A DNA stretch of 35,701 bases, taken from contig MCFG01000532.1 of NCBI GenBank assembly GCA_002104895.1, positions 1 to 35,701 on the forward strand, given 5' to 3'. Within the stretch, counting starts at the first letter, position 1. Each line of letters opens with the position of its first letter. This DNA comes from Anaeromyces robustus (taxonomy: Eukaryota > Neocallimastigomycota > Neocallimastigomycetes > Neocallimastigales > Neocallimastigaceae). The notes under the pieces were generated by a model, which was given only the letters and a program-made list of their open reading frames with translations, ran no database searches and was not told the DNA's origin. A program made the position numbers and the translations under genes. Shown in pieces: positions 21,356-32,750 of the stretch.

Positions 21356-23315
21356 TTTTATATATACCATATTTTTGCTATAATATCATTTGAAAGATTA
21401 AAAGACAAAAAAATATTTTTAGCGATATTACCTAAATATTTATATTTATAAAATAATCATTATTAATATATATTAATAATTCTTATATATATATATATAT
21501 AGTTAGGTATGAATTTATAATTTATATATAGATAAAAATAATAATACCATTAATAAAATTGTCATCCGGAGATTTTGATTGATAAAAAAGATTTGACCAT
21601 TCTTTATATTCATTCTCTGATATTGTTAAATTATTTATAATGGTTTGATTTGAATTAATATTATTATTATTAATAAAATTAGCATTATTAATATTATTAC
21701 TGTTATTATTATCAATAGTTTCAAAGAAAGGTAGTGGAGTATCTTAAAAAAAAATAATAATAATAATAACAAAAAATAATATGAATAATTAAATAATAAA
21801 AAGTTAATAAATTTTCTTTATATATTTTTATCAAAATATTTCAATATATATATATACTTTTTAATAATAAATTAGAATCATTTAAAGGTTGATTATTCTG
21901 AGCTAATGCAACATATTTTAATACTTTATAAAATTCCATTCGATTTAAAGAAGAAGAAGAAGAATTATTATGAGTTATTTGCCATATCTTAAAAAAGTAT
22001 ATATATATATATATATATGTATATCAATATTATCAATAGTTATAATATATATATATATATATTTATAGTTAGAATTTTATTATTATTATTATTATATTGG
22101 TTTTTTATTATTTTCTTTTTTTTTAAAAAAAAAAGTCTAAACATACTTTTCTTACAATATCCAATGGAAGTTTTGATTTAGCTAAAAAGTTTAAATATTG
22201 AAAATAAGTTATTGATTCATTTTCATTATGAGCTCCAATTTTATAATAAAAAATTGGATAAATGATTTTTTCAATTTTGGATAAATATAATTCTGGTATA
22301 TCTTTTATTTTTTTTTTTTTTTTTTACAATTATTTATATTGATGTTATTATTATTAATATTATTATTATTAATATTATTGTTGTTGTTATTATTAAAAAT
22401 AAATATATTAGATAAATATTTAATTATTCTTTTTTTTTATTTACCTTTTATATCATTAGCTATATTTATTAAATAAATTATAGAATCATTTTGAATATTA
22501 TAATAAGAAAAAGTATGAATATTTTCTAATATTTTATTGGAATAAACAAGTTCTTGATGTTCAAGGGGTATACCTTCCTTTTTATAAATAAAATTTTTAA
22601 TATTTAAAATGGTATCCATTGATTTTACATTTAAAAAAATAATTTTATCATTTAATATATTAATATTAATGGTAAAGGTTAAAATATTTATATTTTTATT
22701 CTTGTCATTTTTTATTTGTGTTGAAAATACTTTATTATTAATATTATTATTGTTATTATTATTGTTATTGTTATTGTTATTGTTATTATTATTATTATTA
22801 TTATGATTATTATGATTATTATTATGTAATGTATCTATTAGTGATGATGACGGTAGTGTTTCATTATTGGTAGTCATATTACGTTTTAAAGTTGAAATAT
22901 CCACAGCAGTAGAGGAATTATTATTTTTTAATGAAGAAGAAGATACGGTAGATGAATGAGGTAAATATTTAAATAATGATAATTTAGTATTCCTTGTTTT
23001 TGATTCTGATACATCTTTTTTATTTGATGATGATGATGATAATATTAATTTAAATGCATTTTTTCTTTTCGGATATTTGATTTCTATATATTAAATATAT
23101 ATAATAAATATAACAATTATCAAAAAAAAAAAACAAAAATTTTTTTATAATAAATATAATATATATGTATATTAAGGATATTATTATTAAAATTAACATA
23201 AATTAGTATCATTTTTATTAACATTAACTAAATAATAAATAAATGAGTAATAAATAATAAATAATATAATTATATCATTATATCATTATATAATGTTTAA
23301 TATACCTTCTGACAT
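16333..23315 (-). CDS. Ubiquitin-like / EH / EH / SH3 / ankyrin scaffold protein, eight exons
   Basis: Exons on the minus strand: 23306-23315, 22445-23083, 22147-22301, 21858-21987, 21548-21742, 21368-21431, 20263-21191 and 16333-20096. All seven introns are GT-AG with matching phases and the sum is 1962 codons. Order: MSE plus a Ser-rich leader and poly-Asn; a ubiquitin-like domain (about 139-212; DTILNIKNFIYKKEGIP, HQELVYSNKILE, SYYNIQNDSIIYLI); EH1 (about 217-311; LPLDIVRK|IWQI, YVALAQNNQPL), whose calcium loop is replaced by NNSSSSS; EH2 (about 352-430; ISENEYKEW, LSNDIIAKIW|ELIDLERNNQIYLNEF); poly-Asn; SH3 (about 610-675; ALYNF, EEGWVYGYK, GIVPKNYI); a Q/L/S/P-rich region and long poly-Asn; ten ankyrin repeats (about 1386-1709); an N/T linker; two more repeats and KFIKDTAEIVSAFK. 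EH domains normally bind NPF peptides in endocytosis, so an endocytic or ubiquitin-linked scaffold role is inferred. The exon 7-8 join is the least certain: the ankyrin frame has no upstream ATG of its own and phase agrees, but AAG is a weak acceptor. Confidence 0.82.
18240..18990. repeat. ATT/GTT trinucleotide repeats encoding poly-Asn
   Basis: Long (TTA)n and (TTG)n tracts with ATA and GAT interruptions. On the minus strand they encode the Asn runs with regular Ile insertions (NNNI periodicity) between the Q-rich and ankyrin regions. They also generate poly-Leu and poly-Ile frames on the plus strand that are not genes. Confidence 0.95.
19235..19845. repeat. TGTAATTGTGAT hexamer-based minisatellite encoding Q/L/P/K/S region
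   Basis: Imperfect six-base units (TGTAAT, TGTGAT, TGTGAC, TTTGGT) repeat for about 600 bases. The coding strand reads QLQLQSQLQPKSQSQLQ-like blocks. The opposite strand gives a striking Cys-rich frame (CNCDCNFGCNC) that follows purely from the repeat. Confidence 0.9.
21263..21352. repeat. (TAA)n microsatellite in intron 6
   Basis: About 30 uninterrupted ATA/TAA units within the intron between 21192 and 21367 of the scaffold gene. On the transcribed strand it is a (TTA)n tract upstream of the TATTAG acceptor. Confidence 0.9.
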
Positions 23316-23687
23316 ATTAATAAATATATTTATTAAATAGTTTTATTATTCATAAATAATAAACTAGAAAAAAAAATAATATTACATAATTGTAATTTAT
23401 TAAATTATTATTTTCCTTTGAACCTTTAAATACTCGTTCCTCTTGTACAATAATAAAAATAAATAAATAATTAAATAAATATATATATATATAAAATAAT
23501 AATATTATTATAATTTTATATATTTTATAAAATTTAAATATTTATAATTCAAATCATAATATATAAATAATTTTAAAATGTTTTTTTTTTTTTTTTCTAT
23601 AAATATAAAGTAATATTTTATTTTTTTTAAAAAAAAAAATTTATTAGTTAAAGTTTTGTATTTTGTATTATAATAATAATAATTATC

Positions 23688-23726
<39 letters not shown>

Positions 23727-25435
23727 TATTTTATTTTATTTTTATTTTATTTTTATTATTTTAATCTTTTTTTTTAAAAAGAATAATCTGTATAAAATCT
23801 TATCTTGAAGTCTAAAAATTTAATCAAAAAAAAAAAAAAAAAAAGAAAATAAAAAAATATTTTATTTATTTATTCATTCATTTATTCATTTTTTTTCATT
23901 TTTATTCATTATATCTTTAATTTGTTGTTAAATATTATAAATATTATAACTTTCATTTGTATTTGTTTAAATATGTCAATATATATACATACATTTAAGA
24001 AAAGAAAAGAAAAGAAAAAAGAATACATGAATCAACAAATATATAGATATATAATCCACATAAAAAAAAAAAAAATTAAAAAACTTAATGAAGAATTAAT
24101 ATCATTCTTATTTCTATCCTTTATAAATAATTATTAATTATTATTTATATGATAGTATTAATGAATTATTTTAAATAAATTATAAAATTGTTTTTTTTTA
24201 ATAATTTTATATTGTTTTTTTTTTATTGTTTTTTTTTTTTTTATTATTTTTTAATTATTTTATATTGTTTGTGGTGTATTTTCCACACTTTTGTATTTTG
24301 TATTTTTTTTTTTTTTTTTACTATGAAATATTGAATAGAATTTTTTTTTCCCTTTTTTAAAAAAATAAATAAAAAAAATGAGAAAAATGAGAAAAAACGA
24401 GAAAAAAAAATTTTTTTTTCTATCATTTAATTAAATTAATTCAATTAATTTTTTGTTCCATCAATTATTCTACAATTTCCTTTTATAGTAATTCATCTAC
24501 TAATTTTTAATTTATTTTTTTTTTCTTTTTTAATTTTTAATATATCAAATAAAATAAAAAGAAAAATTCAATAAATAAAAAAAATTTATTTTTATTAATT
24601 ATTTAATAATTAATATTTAATTATATAATATTTATTTTTATTTTTATTTACATCCATTATTCTTTTTATTTTTATATTTATCATTCTATTCAGTTTTTTT
24701 TTTTAATTTTTTGTTTTAAAAAATTTATAATAAAATAAAATAAAAAGAAAAGAAAAGAAAAAAATATTTTAAGATATTTTAAAGATGATAATTTTTTATC
24801 TTTCAAAAAAAAATTTTTTTTTTTCAATTAATTAATTAATTAATTTTTTTTTTTTTTCTATTTTTTTTGTATTTTTTTTGTATCAATGGTTGTTTTAATT
24901 TGATTATGTTTGTTAAACCAATGAAAAAATTTTTTGTTATTTATTTTAATTTATTTAATTAATCAAAAAAAATAAAAAAAAAATAAAAAAATTAATGGAA
25001 AAAAAAAATAAACTTTTTTTATTTTATTTATTTTTTAATTTTTTTTGTATTTTTTTATTTTTTTAACTTTTTTCATCTTTTTAATTCCATACATTCCGAT
25101 TTAGTTTATTTAATAATAAAATATTAAATAAATATTAAATAAATATTAATAAAAGTTAATAAATGCTTAATATTCAATTTAATTAATAAAAAAAAAATTT
25201 TTTTTTTCTTTTTTTTTTTTTAATTATTTTAATCTAGAATTGATTTAAATAATTAATATAAATATGGCTTCGTTGTACCTTTTTTTTTTTATTTACTAAA
25301 AAAAATTAAAAAAAAAAAATAAAAAAAATTAAAAAAAAATAAAAAAAAATAAAAAAAAATAAGAAAAAAATAAAATAAAATAAAATAAAATAAAATAAAA
25401 TAAGAAAAAAATAAAATAAAATAAATATATAAAAA
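23316..25435. other. divergent intergenic region, homopolymer-rich
   Basis: Lies between the start of the scaffold gene (minus) and the first mannanase (plus), so it should hold both promoters. I see TTGTACAA at 23443-23450, GTGG...CCAC around 24270, TTGTTAAACCAATG at about 24911, and an isolated GGCTTCGTTGTACC at 25265. Long T and A runs flank these. Short open frames at 23922-24137 and 24244-24426 are low-complexity and not supported. Confidence 0.6.
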
Positions 25436-26632
25436 ATGAACAATTTATATTTATTGACATTTTGTTTAGCTTTATTTTCTAAATTAGCTTATTCCTTAAG
25501 TATTGTTAAAAGATGTGGTGATCAATTTGTTGTTGATAATAAATCCTTTTATTTTATAGGATCTAATAGTTATTATCTTCATTGTTTTAATACCACTTAT
25601 ACTACACCAGAAGTTCTTGATATTTATTCAAAATTTAATTTTACGGTCATGAGAACTTGGGGTTTCCACGATATTGGTAATATTAGAGAAGGTGTTTATT
25701 ATACCTCATTTAATAATGTTACTCGTGAAATTGAAATTAATGAAGGTGAAAATGGTCTTCAACGACTTGATTATATTATTGCTGAAGCTGAAAAACGTGG
25801 TATACGTATTATTTTACCTTTAACTAATAATTGGGAACAATTTGGAGGAATTGAACAATGGGTCGCTTATTATGGTTTTAAAGAACATCATCGTTTCTAT
25901 ACTGAACCAGAATTAAAAAAAGCTTTTAAAAAATATATTAAAGCTATTGTTAATCGTACCAATACAATTACTGGTAAAAAATATAAAGAAGATGGTACCA
26001 TTTTTGCTTGGGAAATTGCTAATGAACCAAGATGTTGGGCTACTAATCCAGATGATATGTTAAGTTGTAATAAAGATATGATTACTAATTGGTTAGATGA
26101 AATGTCCACCTATATTAGAAAATTGGATAAAAAACATATGATTGCTACTGGTGAAGAAGGTTATGGTTTAAAAGGATATAATGATGAATTAAAAGTTAAT
26201 CAATTTATTGAAGGTTCTGATTTTCTTAAAAATGCAGGACTTAAAAATATAGATTTTGTTACGGTACATCTTTATCCATCGAATTGGGAATTTACGGATT
26301 ATCTTGGGGAAGGACTTGATTATATCATATCTCGTATTGAATCTGCTAAATCTAAACTTAATAAACCCGTTATTATGGAAGAATTTGGATTACCTAAAGA
26401 ATATCGTGAAGAAATGTATCCCATTTATATGAAAACCATGATTAATTATGATTATAATGGTATTATGTTTTGGATGGTAGCTAATAAAGTTTATGGTGAT
26501 CATGGAGGTTATACTTTATTTGAAGATGATCTTGAAGTATTAATGAGTGAATATCCACCCATCATGAAAGCTAAAAGTGGAAAAAGAATTAATAAAAAAC
26601 AATGTAAAAAATTAAATTCAAAAAAATTATAA
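25436..26632 (+). CDS. Secreted GH5 (subfamily 7-like) endo-beta-1,4-mannanase, copy 1
   Basis: A 398-residue enzyme that would cut beta-1,4-mannan backbones outside the cell by a retaining mechanism. The signal peptide is MNNLYLLTFCLALFSKLAYS (cut near 20). The catalytic (beta/alpha)8 domain fills the rest. Key residues: Arg73 in VMRTWGF, Asn196-Glu197 in EIANEPRC (acid/base), His278/Tyr280 in TVHLYPSNW, Glu316 in IMEEFG (nucleophile) and Trp346 in MFWM. There are four N-glycosylation sites (NTT, NFT, NVT, NRT). There is no dockerin or carbohydrate-binding module, so it is not expected to join the fungal cellulosome. It is the most divergent of the three copies: it lacks the short DSENDIYGFGDG insertion and has Pro-Ser instead of Ala-Ser after HLY. 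Single exon. The start is the first ATG, after an A/T-rich leader. Confidence 0.92.
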   Translation: MNNLYLLTFCLALFSKLAYSLSIVKRCGDQFVVDNKSFYFIGSNSYYLHCFNTTYTTPEVLDIYSKFNFTVMRTWGFHDIGNIREGVYYTSFNNVTREIEINEGENGLQRLDYIIAEAEKRGIRIILPLTNNWEQFGGIEQWVAYYGFKEHHRFYTEPELKKAFKKYIKAIVNRTNTITGKKYKEDGTIFAWEIANEPRCWATNPDDMLSCNKDMITNWLDEMSTYIRKLDKKHMIATGEEGYGLKGYNDELKVNQFIEGSDFLKNAGLKNIDFVTVHLYPSNWEFTDYLGEGLDYIISRIESAKSKLNKPVIMEEFGLPKEYREEMYPIYMKTMINYDYNGIMFWMVANKVYGDHGGYTLFEDDLEVLMSEYPPIMKAKSGKRINKKQCKKLNSKKL

Positions 26633-26815
26633 AATATTAATTAAAAAATAAATAAAAACAAATAAAAAAAAAAAAAAGAAGAAGAGAATATAAAAAAAAA
26701 AAACAATAACAACAACAATAATAATAATAATAATAAAATAAATAAATTAAATAAATGTATATAAACAAAAATTAAAATTATTTATTTAAAATAAAATAAA
26801 ATAAAATAAAAAAAA

Positions 26816-26938
26816 AACTATTTAGAAAATAGTTTATATTAGAAAAAAAAACAAAATTAAAAAAAAACTATTTAGAAAATAGTTTTATATTAGAAAAAAA
26901 AAACATTATTTAGAAAATAATTTATATTATTAGAAAAA
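26816..26938. repeat. Three tandem palindromic units after mannanase copy 1
   Basis: The unit AACTATTTAGAAAATAGTT plus (T)ATATTAGAAAAAA occurs at 26816 and 26866; a third, altered copy (ATTATTTAGAAAATAAT) starts at about 26905. Each begins with an 8-base stem (AACTATTT/AAATAGTT). In the altered copy both arms changed together, so the stem is kept. The units lie about 180 bases after the stop codon and could be in the 3' UTR. Confidence 0.8.
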
Positions 26939-28126
26939 CAAATTAATTAAAATAATTTATAATTATTTATCATAGAAAATAAAATAAAATTAATATTTTA
27001 TTTTTTAGAGAATAGAAAAAAATAAAAAAATAGAAAATAACAAATAAAAAAATAGAAAATAACAAATAAAAAAATAAAATGAAATAAAATGAAATAAAAA
27101 CTAAATCTTATAATATTTGTCTATCTATCTCTATTTTTTTTATTAATGTTATTTATTATTTTTATATTAGGTTTATTAATTTATAAAATATTCTATACTA
27201 TTTTGACTATTTTATTATTTATTTTTTATTTATTATTTATTATTATTAATTATTTGGTTTTTTTTTTTCCATTATAAATAATCATATAAACAATTACTAA
27301 CCAAATATTAATAATTATAATTATTCATCTTTTTAATATTATATTATTTATAAAGTATGTATTATAAATTGTTCATTTATTTTTTTTTATAAATATTATA
27401 TTATTTTTTGTTTATTTATTTCTTGGAGGTTTTTTTTTATATTTTCCAATGATATGATATAACATATATATGAGTTTTTTTTTTTTTTTTATATTCTTTT
27501 ATATATAAGAAATATGTAACCACTCAAATCTTTTATTTTTTTTAGTGGTACATATTTTAACTTAATAATTTAATTAAAAAGATAGTTTAAAATAATAATG
27601 AATAATAATAATGAATAATAAATAATTAATAATCAAATAATAATAAAAATCATGGATGGTATAACAAAAAAAAAAAAAAAAAACGAGTCATAATTAAAAA
27701 CTAAGTATTATTATTATTCTTTATCTTATTACAGAAAGAAGAATCATAAAAAAACAATAAAAATTTTAAGGGTGATTGATTCCATCCAACAATTAACAAA
27801 TTAAAAAATTTAATTTATAAAAATTTTTTATCATCCTTAAAAAAAATATTAATAAATAATAATAAATGAATATAAATAATATAAATAAACAATATAAATA
27901 AACAAATAATATATACTAATTTCTAATTTATATCATTTATTATTTGTTAATTTCTTTTTTCTATTTGTTATTAATTCTTTATTATTGTTAGATGATTTTT
28001 TTTCTTTCCCTCTCTTCCTCTCTTCCTCTCTTGCTAATTTATTTACTAGTTATTTATTTATTCATTTATTTATTTATTCATATTTCTTTTTACTTTCATT
28101 TTATTACTATGAATAAAAATTCTATT

Positions 28127-28130
<4 letters not shown>

Positions 28131-28182
<52 letters not shown>

Positions 28183-28184
28183 TT
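28131..28184. repeat. (TTTA)n microsatellite
   Basis: About 13 copies of TTTA/ATTT followed by a short (TTA)n tract. The open frame across it encodes only Leu/Phe/Ile/Tyr repeats. Confidence 0.9.
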
Positions 28185-28680
28185 ATTATTATTATTATAT
28201 ATTAATATATTATAATATGTGACATTAATTTATAATATACATGTCAATATACATGTCAATATACATCATAAATATATTTCAAAATATTATGCTTAAATAT
28301 CAATCATTTACTAATAAATAAAGTTTTTAAATTTAATTTATTTTTAATATAAATCGCATAAGTATTTAAAATTAAAAAAAATAATAAAATTAGATTAAAA
28401 CTTTATTGAATAATAAATTTTCAAAAAAAGATTTACTTTCATTGTTTTTTATTGTTCTTTTTGTGAATTATGTATAATTGTAAAATTTGTTAATCGGAGA
28501 AAGGGGAAATTTTTTTATTTTACGATTTGTATTCTTTGGTGTAAATTCGTTTGATGTTTTTTTAAAAAAAATTTTTCATTTCTTTTCTTTTTTTTTCTTT
28601 ATATAAAAAAAGTCATCCATAAAAAAAGAATTAAAAAAAAAATATTATTTTTTATTATTCAATAAAGTTCCATTATTTTA

Positions 28681-28710
28681 TGACGTAAAGTAACACTTGT
28701 ACAACCATTG
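28681..28710. promoter_or_regulatory. Candidate regulatory patch upstream of mannanase copy 2
   Basis: TGACGTAA resembles the half-site core bound by CREB/ATF-type bZIP factors, and TTGTACAA is a perfect 8-base palindrome 8 bases further on. The patch stands out because the surrounding kilobase is nearly pure A and T. Function is inference only. Confidence 0.3.
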
Positions 28711-29505
28711 AAAAAAAAAAAAAAAGAGAGAGAGAAAAGAAAAAAATTTTTTTATTATTAGAAACAATCATTTTATTAAAATTTTATTTATTAAAATTAA
28801 TATTTATTTATTCATTTATTTATAATATTTTTTTTAAAAAAAAAAAAAAAGTTTATTCATAATAATAACAAAGAATAATAATAGTTAATAATAATAATAA
28901 AAAGCTATTTAATAATAATAATTATTATAATAAAAAAAAATAAAAAAAAAGAATGAATGAATGAAAATGGATTTTAATTGTTTTAATAAAAAAATAATGG
29001 AAATTTTATTTAACCAATAAAAATTTAATAAATATTTTATTATTTATTATTTTATTATTTTTTTAAAAAAATTCATTTTATTAAAAAAATTATAATTATT
29101 ATTTATTTATTTGTTTTAATTATTTATTTATTTATTTATTAAAAATAAATTTTCATGGAGTATTTTTTTTTTATATTTTTTTAATATTTTATTATTATTC
29201 TTAAATTCCACTTTTAATTTAATTAAAATATAATATTAAATAAAAAAAAGTATATAAATAAAAATAAATTTCTTTTTTTCTTTCTAAAAAATAAAAAAAA
29301 AATAAAAAAATAAAAAAATAAAAAAAATTAAACATAAAACAAAAAAATATATATATAAATAAATATATATATATTTAAAATTATAAATCAAATCAAATAA
29401 AATCAAATAAAATAAAATAAAATAAAATAATATAAAATAAAAAAAAACACACAAAAACAAATATAAAATATAAAATATAATAAATAAATAATAATAAATA
29501 ATAAA

Positions 29506-30717
29506 ATGAAAAGTTTAACTCTTTTTACTCTTGGTTTAACTTTATTATCTAAAGTGGTTTATTCTTTAGATTTTGTTAAAAGATGTGGTGATCAATTTGT
29601 TCTTAATGATAAAATCTTTTATTTTACTGGTAGTAATACTTATTATCTTCATTATAAAGATATAGATTATGGTACCCCAAAAGTTTTTGAAATTGCTAAA
29701 AAACATAATTTTAGTGTTATAAGAACTTGGGCTTTCATGGATCAAGCTTATACTCAAGGTAATGTTTATTATACTTCCTTTAATAATGTTACACGTGAAA
29801 TTGAAGTTAATGAAGGTGAAAATGGTCTTCAACGTCTTGATCGTGTTATTGCTTTAGCTGAAGAACATGGTATACGTTTAATTTTAACTTTAACTAATAA
29901 TTGGGCTGATTTTGGTGGTATGGAACAATGGGTAAGAGATTTTGGATTTAAGGAACATTATCAATTTTATACTGAACCAGAAATTAAAAAATCTTTTAAG
30001 AAATATATTAAAACTCTTATTAATCGTACCAATACGGTAACTGGTAAGAAATATAAAAATGATGGTACTATTTTTGCTTGGGAATTAGCTAATGAACCAA
30101 GATGTTGGGGTACTAATATGGGTAAAAATGAAAATTGTACTACTAAAACTATTACTAAATGGTTAGATGAAATGTCTACTTTTATTAAAAAACATGATAA
30201 AAAACATATGGTTAGTACTGGAGAAGAAGGTTTTGGTTTAGCTGGTGTTGATAGTGAAAATGATATTTATGGTTTTGGAGATGGTAATGATTTTATTGCT
30301 AATGCAGCTCTTAAAAATATTGATTTTGCTACCATTCATCTTTATGCCTCGTATTGGGGATTTAAAGATTTTGTTAAGGAAGGACGTCAATATTTTGAAG
30401 AACATGCTAAAGCTATTAAAAAATTAAATAAACCAATTATTATGGAAGAATTTGGAGTACCAAAAGATAAATTAGAAGAAGTTCAACCAGCTTATATGCA
30501 AAGTTTAGTGGATAATGGTTATAATGGTATTATGTATTGGATGCTTGCTCATGATGAATATCCAGATTATGATGGTTTTACTATTTATGATAAAAATATT
30601 ACTGTTTATATTGATGATTATACTAAAATTCAAAAAAGTAAAAGTGGTAAAAAGATTTCTTCATTAAAATGTCTCTTAAAAAATTTAGAAACAAAGGGAG
30701 ATCATAAAAATAATTAA
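29506..30717 (+). CDS. Secreted GH5 (subfamily 7-like) endo-beta-1,4-mannanase, copy 2
   Basis: A 403-residue enzyme with the same fold and role as copy 1. Signal peptide MKSLTLFTLGLTLLSKVVYS. Active-site residues are all present: Arg73 (VIRTWAF), Asn196-Glu197 (ELANEPRC), His278/Tyr280 (TIHLYASYWG), Glu315 (IMEEFG), Trp345 (MYWM). Like copy 3 it has the loop GLAGVDSENDIYGFGDG, typical of fungal GH5_7 enzymes. Several Asn-x-Ser/Thr sites. The C-terminal tail (KNLETKGDHKNN) is short and charged, with no dockerin or CBM. Copies 2 and 3 are much closer to each other than to copy 1, so this pair arose by the later duplication. Single exon; its own long AT-rich upstream region suggests separate transcription. 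Confidence 0.92.
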   Translation: MKSLTLFTLGLTLLSKVVYSLDFVKRCGDQFVLNDKIFYFTGSNTYYLHYKDIDYGTPKVFEIAKKHNFSVIRTWAFMDQAYTQGNVYYTSFNNVTREIEVNEGENGLQRLDRVIALAEEHGIRLILTLTNNWADFGGMEQWVRDFGFKEHYQFYTEPEIKKSFKKYIKTLINRTNTVTGKKYKNDGTIFAWELANEPRCWGTNMGKNENCTTKTITKWLDEMSTFIKKHDKKHMVSTGEEGFGLAGVDSENDIYGFGDGNDFIANAALKNIDFATIHLYASYWGFKDFVKEGRQYFEEHAKAIKKLNKPIIMEEFGVPKDKLEEVQPAYMQSLVDNGYNGIMYWMLAHDEYPDYDGFTIYDKNITVYIDDYTKIQKSKSGKKISSLKCLLKNLETKGDHKNN

Positions 30718-31436
30718 AATAAAAAAAAAGAAATATATATTAAATAAATAAATAAAAAGTTTTGTTTTTTATTTATTTATATATAATATATCATTTATAT
30801 ATTATTTATTTCTCTCCTCATATCACCTCATCTCACCACATTTTTTTTTTATATTTATTATATTAAAATATCTATTAGTTTTATTAAATAACTAATAGTT
30901 ATGATTAATTTATTTATATATATATATATATGTTTTTTTTTTTAATAAAAAAAAATTAAAAAAAAAAAAAGATTAATAGATTTACAATAAAATAAAATAG
31001 AATAGAATAGAATAATGTAATAAAGTATTTATTAATTAGTTTTTTTTTTAAAAAAAAAAAAATAAGACATAAAAATAAAAATATAAATAATAAAGAAAAA
31101 ACTTAGAAAAATACTAATAAAAACTAAAAAAATACCAATAAAAATAAAAAATAAATATATTAAAAAATAAAAATAAAAAATACCAATAAAAATAAAAATA
31201 AAATAAAAATAAAAAATTAAAAAATTAAAAAAAAAATTCATTTTTATTATTGATATTGATCATGTTTTCTTTAAAAAATAAAAAGAATAATAAATAATAA
31301 TTGTTAGTTAAAAAAAAAAAAATTAAGTAATACTATTATTATTATTAACATTTTTCTGTATCACAAAAAATGATGAAATTATATTTAAATATAAATTTTT
31401 AAATATTTTTTTGTTATAACAATTCCATACAATTTT

Positions 31437-31473
31437 GTTTGGTTTGGTTTTGGTTTGGTTTTGGTTTGGTTTT
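31437..31473. repeat. GGTTTGGTTTT tandem repeat
   Basis: About three copies of an 11-base G/T-only unit, GGTTTGGTTTT, preceded by GTTT. It is strikingly strand-asymmetric against the A/T background. Confidence 0.85.
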
Positions 31474-31510
31474 GTATTTTTTGTTAAGTCATTTTTTTCG
31501 TGTAACAATT

Positions 31511-31597
<87 letters not shown>

Positions 31598-31628
31598 TAT
31601 ATTAATTTATTTATTTATTTATTTATAA
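31511..31628. repeat. (TTTA)n microsatellite
   Basis: More than 25 copies of ATTT/TTTA with one interruption (ATATTAATTTA) near 31597. About 260 bases later the complementary array (AAAT)n begins, so the two arrays face each other as inverted repeats. Confidence 0.9.
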
Positions 31629-31887
31629 TTGATTTGAAATCTCAAAAATTAAAAAAAAATTTTTTTTTTATTTTATTGTTCCTTAAAAAAAATTTTTTTT
31701 AAACTTAATTAAATCATTAAATAATAAAATATATTATTAAAATATATTGTTATTATATGGATAATATATTTATATAAATTATATAAATAATGAATAATTT
31801 TTTATTAATAAATTAAATTTAAACATGATTACTATAAAAGGAAAATTTAAATATTAATTTTTACTATTGTTGTTAAATATTTGTTAA

Positions 31888-32290
<403 letters not shown>

Positions 32291-32750
32291 ATTAATAAAT
32301 TTTTATAATAAAATATTATAAATATTTTATTTTCAATAATTTTTTTTTGTTTTATATTTTTATTTTATTTCTTTATTTTTATTTTTTTTTAAAGTAGAAA
32401 TGAAAGAAAGGCTTTTTTTCTTTTTCTTTTTCTTTTTCTTTTTTTCCAATTTTAGTTTAATTTAATTTTCACTTTTTTTTATATAATTTTTATTATTTTT
32501 AATTATTTAATTTTTTTTTAATTAATTTTTTAATCATTATTTTTTATTATTATCTTTAAAAATTAATATTGAATTCTTTAATTTTTTTTTTATGTTTTTT
32601 AGTCATTAATTTTATATAATTATAATAAATAATGTGTTATAAAAATAGATAATAATAAAAATAAATAAATCATTGATTTTTTTTTCTACTATTTTCTTTT
32701 TTTTTTTAAATAAGAAATTAAATAAATAAATAAATAAATAGAAAATAATA

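Larger units (their letters stand above)
26633..29505. other. intergenic region between mannanase copies 1 and 2
   Basis: No gene. It starts with palindromic tandem repeats (26816-26938) and a 22-base repeat AAAAAAATAGAAAATAACAAAT (27023-27074). It has a TTTA array (28131-28184), a CTCTTCCT triplet (28008-28032), a duplicated ATACATGTCAAT (about 28239-28262) and, about 825 bases before copy 2, the patch TGACGTAAAGTAACACTTGT with TTGTACAA (28681-28704). Confidence 0.65.

Noticed and set aside
23922-24137. Small Lys/Ile-rich open frame (71 residues).
   Set aside because: Low-complexity, no domain, no splice context; consistent with chance in A/T-rich DNA.
27992-28222. Hydrophobic 76-residue frame resembling a small membrane protein.
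   Set aside because: Most of it is translated TTTA microsatellite.
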